Source of the DNA: Frigoribacterium sp. Leaf415
GTDB lineage: Bacteria > Actinomycetota > Actinomycetes > Actinomycetales > Microbacteriaceae
Assembly (NCBI RefSeq): GCF_001424645.1
Contig: NZ_LMQR01000001.1
Coordinates: 2,554,621 to 2,618,620 of the forward strand
Direction of reading: 5' to 3'
DNA: 64,000 nt
The position numbers and the translations under genes are program-made. Every line of letters begins with the position of its first letter. Position 1 is the first letter of the stretch. Below, piece by piece: positions 8,752-15,634 of the stretch. The notes below the pieces were generated by a model, which worked only from the letters and a program-made list of their open reading frames with translations, did not search any database and was not told the DNA's origin.

Positions 8752-8817
8752 GTCGCACCACGAACTGAACGTCGCACCGCCGAAATGCGCGGTGCGACGT
8801 TCAGTCGACGGTGCGAC
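8752..8817. repeat. Intergenic palindrome, family B copy 1 (66 bp)
   Basis: Nested inverted repeat: outer arms GTCGCACC/GGTGCGAC and inner arms ACTGAACGTCGCACCGC/GCGGTGCGACGTTCAGT around a short loop. It lies between convergent genes. Three relatives occur at 25619, 26570 and 63911; the last has the same 66 bp length. Confidence 0.85.
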
Positions 8818-8850
8818 GCGGGAGCGGATCCGTATGACCCGGGCCCCGAC

Positions 8851-10293
8851 TCAGACCTCGCGCTCGGTCACCCCGGCCGGTGCCGCGGGCCCGCGCACGG
8901 CGTCGTGCGCCGACACGTCGCGGTCCGCGCCCTCGTCGCGCGCCTGCACCCGAGGCGAGTTGAGCAGCAGGTTGAGCAGCACGGCGACGATCGCCCCGGC
9001 GCTGATGCCCGAGTCGAAGACGATCGTGAACCAGGTCGGGAACTGCGCGTAGATCTCGGGGCTGACCGTGGGCAGCAGGCTGACGCCCAGGGCGACCGCG
9101 ACGATCAGGATGTTGCTGTTCGTGAAGCGCACCTTCGACAGCGTCCGGATGCCGCTCGCCGCCACCATGCCGAACAGCGCGACCCCGGCTCCGCCGAGCA
9201 CCGCCACCGGCACGCCCTCGACGACGGCCCCGAGCGCGGGCACCAACCCGAGCACCACGAGGATGCCGCCCGCCAGCGTCGCCACGTACCGCGACTTCAC
9301 GCCCGTGATGCTGACCAGCCCCACGTTCTGCGCGAAGGCGGTGTACGGGAACGTGTTGAAGACGCCGCCGATGACGGTCGACAGTCCGTCGGCCCGCAGC
9401 CCGTCGGCGAGGCGACGCGGGGTCACCGGCCGGTCGACGATCTCACCCACCGCGATGATGTCGCCCGTGGTCTCGGTCATGATCACCAGGCCGACGATGC
9501 ACATCGACACGATCGCGCTCACCGGGAACGTCGGCAGTCCGAAGTGGAACGGCAGAGCGAGGCCGAACCAAGCGCTCTCGCCCACACCGCTCCAGTCGGT
9601 CAGCCCGAACGGCCAGGCGACGAGGGTGCCGACGACGAGTCCCAGCAGGATCGACAGGCGGCGGAGCGCAGGAGGCGCGAACCGCTCGATCAGGATGATC
9701 AGCAGCAGGGTGCCCGCGGCGAAGGCGATGTCGAGGGGACGTCCGAAGTCGTCGGAACCCGTGCCTCCTCCGACCCATCCGGCGGCGACGTCCATCAGCG
9801 AGACGCCGATGATCAGGATGACCGTGCCGGTGACGATCGGCGGGAAGAACCGCACGAGCTTCGAGAAGAACGGCGCCAGCAGCATCATGAAGACGCCGCT
9901 CGCGATGACGGAGCCGTAGATCGCCGTTATGCCGTACTCGCCGCCGATCACGATCATCGGCCCGACGGCGGCGAAGGTGCAGCCCTGCATCAACGGCAGC
10001 CGCACCCCGAAGCGCCAGAACCCCACGGACTGCACGATCGTCGCGATGCCGGCCACGAACAGGTCGGCGCTGATCAGGTACGCGATGTCGCCGGGCTCGA
10101 GCTGACCCATGCCGACCAGCGCTCCGCCGACGATCAGCGGGACGGCGACCGCCCCGGCGTACATCGCGAGCACGTGCTGCAGGCCGAGCGGGAAGAGCCT
10201 CCGCAGCGGGGGGACGCGGTCGACGGGGTGCTTCTCGACGGTGTCGACGGGCGCGCCGCCGGCGGCAGCCGGGACGGACGAGGGCTGGGACAT
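8851..10293 (-). CDS. Uracil-xanthine/purine permease (NCS2/NAT family)
   Basis: A 480-residue membrane protein with about 12-14 hydrophobic segments of the nucleobase-ascorbate transporter family. The family signature QNVGLVSITG (QN-x-G-x4-T) is present, preceded by the motif MTETTGDIIAVGEIV. Purine-specific members (xanthine/urate, PucJ/PucK/UacT type) fit the neighbourhood, so it probably imports xanthine or urate by proton symport for the enzymes at 2394-8597. Start at ATG 10293 is set by AGGAG six bases upstream. The N-terminal 30 residues are hydrophilic and cytoplasmic. Confidence 0.9.
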   Translation of the reverse strand: MSQPSSVPAAAGGAPVDTVEKHPVDRVPPLRRLFPLGLQHVLAMYAGAVAVPLIVGGALVGMGQLEPGDIAYLISADLFVAGIATIVQSVGFWRFGVRLPLMQGCTFAAVGPMIVIGGEYGITAIYGSVIASGVFMMLLAPFFSKLVRFFPPIVTGTVILIIGVSLMDVAAGWVGGGTGSDDFGRPLDIAFAAGTLLLIILIERFAPPALRRLSILLGLVVGTLVAWPFGLTDWSGVGESAWFGLALPFHFGLPTFPVSAIVSMCIVGLVIMTETTGDIIAVGEIVDRPVTPRRLADGLRADGLSTVIGGVFNTFPYTAFAQNVGLVSITGVKSRYVATLAGGILVVLGLVPALGAVVEGVPVAVLGGAGVALFGMVAASGIRTLSKVRFTNSNILIVAVALGVSLLPTVSPEIYAQFPTWFTIVFDSGISAGAIVAVLLNLLLNSPRVQARDEGADRDVSAHDAVRGPAAPAGVTEREV

Positions 10294-10404
10294 CGGGACT
10301 CCTGATCGTGGGGATGCCGGGTGGTCGTCGTCAGCGTACGAAACGCGGGTTTCGTCGCGACGGCACACGTGTTTCAGGCTCGTGACGTCGGCGCAGTCGG
10401 TGCC

Positions 10405-10470
10405 GATGAACCCGGTTCCGAACGATGCACCCACAAGGAACCGGGTGCATCGATCGAAACCGGGTGCATC
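10405..10470. repeat. Intergenic palindrome, family C copy 1 (66 bp)
   Basis: Nested inverted repeat: outer GATGAACCCGGTT/AACCGGGTGCATC and inner CGAACGATGCACCC/GGGTGCATCGATCG around AAGGAA. Relatives lie at 55904 and 57112. A GGAGGCGCGG oligomer follows at 10477. It separates the purine permease gene from mtnN; no gene lies in 10294-10588. Confidence 0.85.
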
Positions 10471-10588
10471 GAGAAGGAGGCGCGGGCTGGCTGCCGAGGA
10501 CGGGAGCAGCACCCGGCGCGATCACCGGGCAGCGCGGCGCGCAGCGGGCGGCGCACGGCGCACGCCGCACCGCGCCACGGCCAGACGC

Positions 10589-11449
10589 TCAGCGGGCGGT
10601 GATCGCCCGGACGAGGTGCATGGTGACGTCCGCCGACCGCCCCGCCGTCAGGGCGAGGTTCTCGTCGTGCACGTCGTGGGCATCCGGACCGGCGAGGTCG
10701 CTGATGCCGCGCACCGAGACGAACGGCACGTGGTGGACGTGACAGGTCTGGGCGATCGCCATCGACTCCATGTCGACGGCGTCCACGTCGACGACGTCGG
10801 CGAAGGCGCTCCGCACGCCGATCACGCGCTCGGCGGTCATGAACGCGTCGCTCGAGGCGATCAATCCGGGCCGCACGGCCCAGCCGCCGCCCGACGCGCT
10901 CGACGCGCTCGACGCGACACCGTCGCCCGAGGCCTCACCCGCGATCGACGTGCCGGGCGAGACCGACGAGACGGACGTGTCGTAGGCGACCGCCGCCTCC
11001 ATGAGGGCCTCGTCGGCGTGGAAGCTGGCCGGCATGCCGGGCACCTGTCCCAGCCGGTAACCGAACACGCGCGCGTCGGCGTCGAGGTTGACGTACTCGG
11101 AGCCCGCGACGACGTCGCCGATCTCGATGCCGATCCCCATGCCCGCGGCCGTGCCGGCGCTGATCACGGTCGGCACGACGCCCTCGAGCGAGCCCGCCCG
11201 CACGATGGCCGACGTCGCCGCCCCGGCGGCATTGACGAACCCGATGCCGCTCTGCACGAGCAGCAGCTCGACCCCGTCGATCTCGACGACGCGCTGCAGC
11301 GACCCGCCGACGGCGACCGGCTCGTCGACGCGCGACGCCCGGGACACGAACGGCTCGGCCTCGTCGCTCATCGCCACGATCACGATGATCGCCGGTGCGG
11401 CGAGCGCCGCGACACCGTCGGCAGGAGGCGCGGCGTGCGTCCCGGTCAT
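10589..11449 (-). CDS. mtnN: 5'-methylthioadenosine/S-adenosylhomocysteine nucleosidase
   Basis: A 286-residue nucleoside phosphorylase-fold enzyme that cleaves adenine from MTA and SAH. Core motifs: [14 protein letters not shown] at the N terminus, [26 protein letters not shown], and near the C terminus [15 protein letters not shown] followed by [12 protein letters not shown], which holds the catalytic Asp. An Ala/Ser/Gly-rich insertion (about 175-200, encoded by a GACGCGCTC repeat near 10895-10920) interrupts the chain between strands. Its start overlaps the luxS stop by 4 bp. It makes S-ribosylhomocysteine, the LuxS substrate. Confidence 0.92.
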   Translation of the reverse strand: MTGTHAAPPADGVAALAAPAIIVIVAMSDEAEPFVSRASRVDEPVAVGGSLQRVVEIDGVELLLVQSGIGFVNAAGAATSAIVRAGSLEGVVPTVISAGTAAGMGIGIEIGDVVAGSEYVNLDADARVFGYRLGQVPGMPASFHADEALMEAAVAYDTSVSSVSPGTSIAGEASGDGVASSASSASGGGWAVRPGLIASSDAFMTAERVIGVRSAFADVVDVDAVDMESMAIAQTCHVHHVPFVSVRGISDLAGPDAHDVHDENLALTAGRSADVTMHLVRAITAR

Positions 11450-11913
11450 CGGGTGACGGTCGACCACTCGTCGCGGGCCGCGAGGAAGTCGCGGGCGACG
11501 CCCTGCGCACCCTCGAGCGTGTGGTTGGCGCCCCAACCGCACTGGACCTCGTTGGCCGCGGGGACCTCGGTGGCGGTGGTGATGTCGGTGAGGGTGCCCT
11601 CGATGAGCGACAGGACGTCGTCCATCGCGGGGTCGCCCTGCAGGATCAGGTAGAACCCGGTCTGGCAGCCCATCGGCGAGAAGTCGATGACGTCGCCCGA
11701 GCGGTTGCGCGAGTGCTCGGCGAAGAGGTGCTCGAGCGAGTGGACCGACGCCATGTCGAGATGAGCCTCGTTCGGCTGCGTGAACCGGACGTCGAACTTG
11801 GTGATGACGTCGCCGTGCGGCAGCGTCTTCTGGTCGGCGACGCGCACGTAGGGCGCGGCGACGGTGCGGTGGTCGAGGTTGAACGACTCGACGTTCATCT
11901 TGGGCTGGGTCAC
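11446..11913 (-). CDS. luxS: S-ribosylhomocysteine lyase
   Basis: A 155-residue LuxS, the metalloenzyme that splits S-ribosylhomocysteine into homocysteine and DPD, the AI-2 precursor. The metal-binding HSLEH motif, the catalytic Cys in MGCQTGFYL and the third ligand region [17 protein letters not shown] are all present at normal spacing. GTG 11913 is preceded by GAAGGGA, fixing the start. It is the first gene of a luxS-mtnN operon, which closes the activated methyl cycle; whether AI-2 is used for signalling cannot be read from here. The upstream region 11914-12426 contains a possible TAGGGT -10 box near 12000 and two hairpins. Confidence 0.95.
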   Translation of the reverse strand: MTQPKMNVESFNLDHRTVAAPYVRVADQKTLPHGDVITKFDVRFTQPNEAHLDMASVHSLEHLFAEHSRNRSGDVIDFSPMGCQTGFYLILQGDPAMDDVLSLIEGTLTDITTATEVPAANEVQCGWGANHTLEGAQGVARDFLAARDEWSTVTR

Positions 11914-12094
11914 GATGGTCCCTTCGGGGTGCGGGCGGGGCGCGGGAGGCACCTCGGCCTCTGCACCGATCTGTGCGTCCCAACGCCCTGTCGACCCTAG
12001 GACATTCCCCCTGCGCCGGTCGGCGTGTGACCCCGCACGCGGCCCACCGCCCCGCCATCCCGCCACGGAGTAAACAATCCGCCACACAAAAGGA

Positions 12095-12178
12095 TGGCGG
12101 TGTGTTCACTTCGTGGCGGCGAGCGGGGGAAGGGGCTGGGGGTGCGGACCGACGGGCGCAGCGCAGCGCCGCCCGGCG
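12095..12178. repeat. 84 bp exact direct repeat, copy 1
   Basis: Identical over 84 bases to 12331-12414. It begins with a TGGCGGTGTGTTCACTTCG half-palindrome and runs into a G-rich tail ending in GCCGCCCGGCG. Together with the sequence to its left (from about 12060) it forms a decayed hairpin with CCGCCAC/GTGGCGG ends. It lies between the aldo/keto reductase and luxS, and no frame is supported. Confidence 0.9.
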
Positions 12179-12276
12179 CCGCGCAGGGCTGCTCTGTGCG
12201 GGGCACGGGGCTGCGCCGCGCGGAGCTGCGCCGCGTAGCCCACCCCGCCACCCCGCCAGCCCGCCACCCCGCCACC

Positions 12277-12336
12277 CCGCCACGAAGTGGTCATCCCGCC
12301 ACGAAAAAAGATGGCGGGGTGACCACTTCGTGGCGG
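12277..12336. terminator. Strong hairpin (25 bp stem) between aldo/keto reductase and luxS
   Basis: Left arm 12277-12301 and right arm 12312-12336 pair over 25 bases with one G-U wobble; the loop is about 10 bases and A-rich. On the reverse strand it lies about 90 bp beyond the aldo/keto reductase stop and could end that transcript before luxS. It is also a palindromic element related to the one at 12060-12120. Confidence 0.6.
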
Positions 12337-12414
12337 TGTGTTCACTTCGTGGCGGCGAGCGGGGGAAGGGGCTGGGGGTGCGGACCGACGGGCGCAGCGC
12401 AGCGCCGCCCGGCG
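12331..12414. repeat. 84 bp exact direct repeat, copy 2
   Basis: Second copy of the 84 bp unit, 236 bp from the first. Its first six bases are the end of the 25 bp hairpin stem, so duplication and palindrome overlap. Exact identity implies a recent duplication or gene conversion. Confidence 0.9.
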
Positions 12415-12426
12415 GTGCCCGCAGCG

Positions 12427-13356
12427 CTACGGCAGCGTGTGGCCGGCCGCCGTGAAGAGCCGGTACCACTCGGGCCGGGTCAGCGGCACGTCGGACCCGG
12501 CGGCGCTGTCGCGGAGGTGCGCGACGCTCGTCGTGCCGAGGACGACCTGCATCTCGGCCGGGTGCCGGGTGATCCAGGCGACCGGGATCGCCGACGGCGG
12601 CACGTCGTACTTCGTGGCGAGCTCGTCGATGACGTCGTTGAGCTCGGGGTAGCCGTCGCGGTCGCCGAGGAACACGCCGTCGAAGAAGCCCTTCTGGAAC
12701 GGCGACCAGGCCTGCAGGGTCATGTCGTTCAGGCGGCTGTAGTCGAGGATGCCGTTGTCGCGGTCGACGGACTGGTCGAGCCCCGCCATGTTGGCCGCGA
12801 CGCCCGCGGCGATCAGCGGCGCGTGGGTGATGCTGAGCTGCACCTGGTTGACGATCAGCGGCTGCGTCACACTGCGCTTCAGCAGCTCGACCTGGGCGGG
12901 CGTGTGGTTCGAGACGCCGAAGTGGCGCACCTTGCCGCTCGAGTGCAGCTGGTCGAAGGCCGCGGCCACCTCGTCGGGTTCGACGAGGGCGTCGGGCCGG
13001 TGCAGCAGCAGCACGTCGAGGCGGTCGGTGCGCAGGGCGGCGAGCGAGGCGTCGACCGACTCGAGGATGTGCTCGGTCGAGAAGTCCCAGAAGCCGTCGC
13101 GGATGCCGACCTTGCTCTGCAACTGGACGGCGTCGCGCTCGGACGAGGTCATGGTGACGGCATCGCCGAAGCGCTGCTCGCAGTGGTGGGGGTGGTCGCC
13201 GTACACGTCGGCGTGGTCGAAGAAGTCGATGCCGAGGTCTCGGGCCTCGGCCACGAGTTCGCGGATCGCGTCCTCGGTCATGCCCGAGATGCGCATGAGC
13301 CCGAGGACGATGGTCGAGGCGGGGCGGTCGGTGGTGGGTAACGTCGTCGTCTTCAC
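12427..13356 (-). CDS. Aldo/keto reductase (YdhF-like)
   Basis: A 309-residue NADPH-dependent (beta/alpha)8 oxidoreductase. Catalytic residues are visible in DFFDHADVYG (Asp/Tyr region), KVGIRDG (Lys) and LLLHRPDALVEPDE (His); the NADPH-binding end has VVLGTTSVAHLRDS. It reads from GTG 13356. It belongs to the YdhF branch, which acts on carbonyls of unknown identity. Monocistronic on the reverse strand, followed by the strong hairpin at 12277-12336. Confidence 0.88.
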   Translation of the reverse strand: MKTTTLPTTDRPASTIVLGLMRISGMTEDAIRELVAEARDLGIDFFDHADVYGDHPHHCEQRFGDAVTMTSSERDAVQLQSKVGIRDGFWDFSTEHILESVDASLAALRTDRLDVLLLHRPDALVEPDEVAAAFDQLHSSGKVRHFGVSNHTPAQVELLKRSVTQPLIVNQVQLSITHAPLIAAGVAANMAGLDQSVDRDNGILDYSRLNDMTLQAWSPFQKGFFDGVFLGDRDGYPELNDVIDELATKYDVPPSAIPVAWITRHPAEMQVVLGTTSVAHLRDSAAGSDVPLTRPEWYRLFTAAGHTLP

Positions 13357-13397
13357 GCGGCCAGTCTGCTCTCGTTCGCTGTCCCCGGGAGCCGACT

Positions 13398-13429
13398 CGC
13401 GCCTCCTCGGGGGACGGCCAGGAGGCGCG
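13398..13429. repeat. Inverted pair of the GGAGGCGCG oligomer
   Basis: CGCGCCTCCT at 13398-13407 faces AGGAGGCGCG at 13420-13429 across 12 bases, giving a 10 bp perfect stem in the divergent gap between the aldo/keto reductase and the SRPBCC gene. One of several such pairs in the window. Confidence 0.75.
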
Positions 13430-13476
13430 GGGCGCCTGGGGAGGACCCGTCCCGTCGTTCGCGCCCTCCGTTCCGA

Positions 13477-13965
13477 ATGCCCGGCATGACCGTCACCGCG
13501 AGCGCGAGCACCGCGCGCGTCGCCGCCGCCCCGCTCGACCGGGCGTGGAGCATCGCGACGCCGCTGACCCCCGTCGGGTTCTATCCGCGGGCGGGGGTGA
13601 TCCCGGCCGTCGTGGCCGTCCACGACCAGTCCGGCCCGTGGGACGCCGTGGGGCGCACCCGCCGGCTCGAGCTGTCGGACGGCAGCAGCGTCGTCGAGAG
13701 CCTGGTGCGCGTGGAGCCCGACAGGGCCTTCGTCTACGAGCTGAGCGAGTTCACCGGACTGCTGGGGCGGCTGGTGACCGGCGGCCGCGCCGACTGGAGC
13801 TACCAGGCCACTCCGAGCGGACGCACCCGGGTCGACTGGACCTATTCGTTCTTCGCCCGACCGGGACGTGGGGCGATCGTGCGCGGCATCGTGCGCTTCG
13901 CCTGGGCGCCGTACATGCGCCGCGTGCTCGTCGGCATCACCCGCGAGATCGAGCGCACCGCCTAG
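13477..13965 (+). CDS. SRPBCC family protein
   Basis: A 162-residue protein of the START/Bet v1-like SRPBCC superfamily (polyketide cyclase/dehydrase-like group): an N-terminal strand with a DRAW motif, a central curved sheet (residues 50-125) with SSVVESLVRVEP and DWSYQATPSGRTRVDWTYSF, and a long C-terminal helix. These domains bind hydrophobic ligands; no catalytic residue can be assigned. Start may be ATG 13477 or 13486. It stands alone between divergent and co-directional neighbours. Confidence 0.8.
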   Translation: MPGMTVTASASTARVAAAPLDRAWSIATPLTPVGFYPRAGVIPAVVAVHDQSGPWDAVGRTRRLELSDGSSVVESLVRVEPDRAFVYELSEFTGLLGRLVTGGRADWSYQATPSGRTRVDWTYSFFARPGRGAIVRGIVRFAWAPYMRRVLVGITREIERTA

Positions 13966-13979
13966 CCGGACTCGCCCAC

Positions 13980-14039
13980 ACCCCAGGAACGCGCCGAGAC
14001 ACCCGCGCGCGCCGAAGGGTCTCGGCGACTTCGTGGGGT
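13980..14039. repeat. 60 bp intergenic palindrome, family A copy 1
   Basis: Arms of 21 bases (accccagg...ccgagac against GTCTCGGCGACTTCGTGGGG plus t) around an 18-base CG-rich loop. Located just after the SRPBCC stop; it may end that transcript. Copies 2-4 are at 21445, 23932 and 54168, all exactly 60 bp. Confidence 0.9.
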
Positions 14040-14078
14040 CTCGTGCATCCGACACCCCGGCGGGGCACGAGGCACCGC

Positions 14079-14084
14079 TACCCT
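14079..14084 (+). promoter_or_regulatory. -10 box (TACCCT) for leaderless lacI-type gene
   Basis: TACCCT is followed by exactly six bases and the ATG at 14091, the spacing expected when transcription starts at the A of the start codon. No Shine-Dalgarno sequence is present. The same TANNNT-N6-RTG layout precedes 30117 (reverse), 47473 and 57272. Confidence 0.55.
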
Positions 14085-14090
14085 CGGGGC

Positions 14091-15089
14091 ATGAAGGACG
14101 CCACGATCTACGACGTGGCGAAGCGCGCGGGCGTCTCGCACCAGACCGTCAGCAGGTTCCTGCGCGGCTTCGAGGGCATCCGTCCCGCCACCCGCGAGAA
14201 GGTCGAGCAGGCGCTCGCCGAGCTCGAGTACCGCCCCAACTCGGCGGCCCGCTACCTGCGCCTGCAGCGGACGAACCGCATCGGGCTGCTCGCCGACAAC
14301 ATGCAGCAGTCGGGCCCCGCCCGCACCATCGCCGGGGCCACCGAGGCCGCACGCTCGCTCGGCTACGTCACCGACATCGTGTCGATGGACGGCGTCGACG
14401 AACGCTCGGTCGACGACGCCCTCGACCTGATGCTCGGGCAGCAGATCGCCGGCATCGTCGTCACCGCGCAGACCGCGGTCGCCCGGTCGGCGCTCGAACG
14501 CCGCGCGATCTCGGTGCCCGTGGCGCGCGACTTCGGGCTGATGGTCGAGGGCACCACCGAGTCGATCAACGAGCACGCGGGCCGGGTCGCGGCCGAGCAC
14601 CTCGCGAGCCTCGGCCACCGCCGCGTGGCCTACGTCGCCGGGCCGGACCAGTGGCTGGCCGCCCGCGAGCGCGCCGACGGGTTCCACCGGGCCACGACCG
14701 CGTCCGGAGGCGCGGTGACGGTCACCGACGTCGGCGACTGGTCCGCGGCGGCCGGCTACGACATCGGGCTGCGGCTCGCCGCCCGCACCGACGACTTCAC
14801 CGGCGTCGCCGTCGCCAACGACGCCATGGCGATGGGGCTGCTCGCCGCCCTCGCCGCCGAGGGGGTCTCCGTGCCGCACGAGGTCAGCGTGGTCGGCAAC
14901 GACGACACTCCCGAGGCGCGGTTCATGGTGCCGTCGCTGTCCACGGTGGCTCTGGACTTCGGCTTCGAGGGGGCGCACGTGATGACGTCGCTGATCGCCC
15001 GCATCGAGGGGCGGAGCCCCGACACGGCCAGCCGCCTGCCGGTGCCGTCCCTCGTGGCGCGCGCCTCGACCGCACCCGCGCGCGGCTGA
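14091..15089 (+). CDS. LacI-family transcriptional regulator of the beta-galactosidase locus
   Basis: A 332-residue LacI/GalR repressor. Residues 1-50 form the helix-turn-helix and hinge (ATIYDVAKRAGVSHQTVSRF), followed by a periplasmic-binding-protein-like sensor domain with VANDAMAMGLL and SVVGNDDTPEA near the C terminus. It probably binds a beta-galactoside and controls the downstream GH42/ABC operon through the palindrome at 15532-15549. The gene appears leaderless. GGAGGCGCGG occurs in frame at 14706 as part of a surface loop. Confidence 0.9.
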   Translation: MKDATIYDVAKRAGVSHQTVSRFLRGFEGIRPATREKVEQALAELEYRPNSAARYLRLQRTNRIGLLADNMQQSGPARTIAGATEAARSLGYVTDIVSMDGVDERSVDDALDLMLGQQIAGIVVTAQTAVARSALERRAISVPVARDFGLMVEGTTESINEHAGRVAAEHLASLGHRRVAYVAGPDQWLAARERADGFHRATTASGGAVTVTDVGDWSAAAGYDIGLRLAARTDDFTGVAVANDAMAMGLLAALAAEGVSVPHEVSVVGNDDTPEARFMVPSLSTVALDFGFEGAHVMTSLIARIEGRSPDTASRLPVPSLVARASTAPARG

Positions 15090-15294
15090 CGCCCCGGGGC
15101 GCGGGCCGACCCGCGCCTCCTCGCCTCCGGTCCGCCGGCGCACACGCCCGACCCGACCCGCGCCTCCTCGCCGCCCGTCCGCCGCCGTCCGCCGCCGTCC
15201 GCCGCCGCGCACGCCCGACCCGACCCGCGCCTCCCGGCCTCCGGTCCGCCGCCGCGCGCGCCGGCGTGCCGAACCCGACCTCCCGTGACGTCCC
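15090..15294. repeat. Tandem array carrying the GCGCCTCC oligomer
   Basis: About 150 bp (15100-15250) of degenerate repeats in which GACCCGCGCCTCC occurs three times (15110, 15160, 15226), separated by GGTCCGCCGCCG-type spacers, including three consecutive GTCCGCCGCC units. No reading frame is supported. It lies directly after the lacI-type gene. Confidence 0.7.
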
Positions 15295-15388
15295 CGGCGT
15301 GCAAATCGCGACGAAGCGCGTCCGACACGCCGCTCGTTTCCGCGCAGACGTCCGATCGAGGGCGCGGTTGTCGCGATTTGCACACCGG
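15295..15388. repeat. 94 bp imperfect palindrome
   Basis: Outer arms CCGGCGTGCAAATCGCGAC (15295-15313) and GTCGCGATTTGCACACCGG (15370-15388) pair over 19 bases with one wobble; the interior is only partly complementary. Single copy in this window. It resembles the other families in layout but not in sequence. Confidence 0.8.
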
Positions 15389-15488
15389 AGGGCGCGCGGC
15401 TGACGCGAGCAGGACGGGGACGGACAGGGGGAGGGCAGGGCAGGAGGCGCGGCGCGGGGAGCGCGGGGAGCGGGTCGGAAGTGGGGTC

Positions 15489-15549
15489 TTGCGCAGGCGG
15501 CGCGGCGTGGGTTACGTTCTCCGCAGACGCCGATGTTATCGACAACATC
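15489..15549 (+). promoter_or_regulatory. Promoter and LacI-type operator of the GH42 operon
   Basis: TTGCGC (15489-15494) and TTACGT (15512-15517) are 17 bases apart and make a plausible sigma70-type promoter. About 15 bases further lies GATGTTATCGACAACATC (15532-15549), an 18 bp near-perfect palindrome with the central CG typical of LacI/GalR operators. Its position just after the predicted start of transcription fits repression by the upstream regulator. Confidence 0.7.
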
Positions 15550-15634
15550 CAAGGAACATCCATCGACGTCCCGAGCACACGCGGGACGACATCGGCGGTC
15601 GCCACCGCAGCCGACACACACGAACGGGTCAACG

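Noticed and set aside
8860..10310. Long forward frame opposite the purine permease
   Set aside because: Asp/Arg/His-rich antisense translation with no domain; the reverse strand encodes an intact NAT-family transporter.
10589..12469. A 626-codon reverse frame covering mtnN and luxS
   Set aside because: Only the part from ATG 11449 matches the nucleosidase; the rest is an out-of-frame translation of luxS and intergenic repeats.
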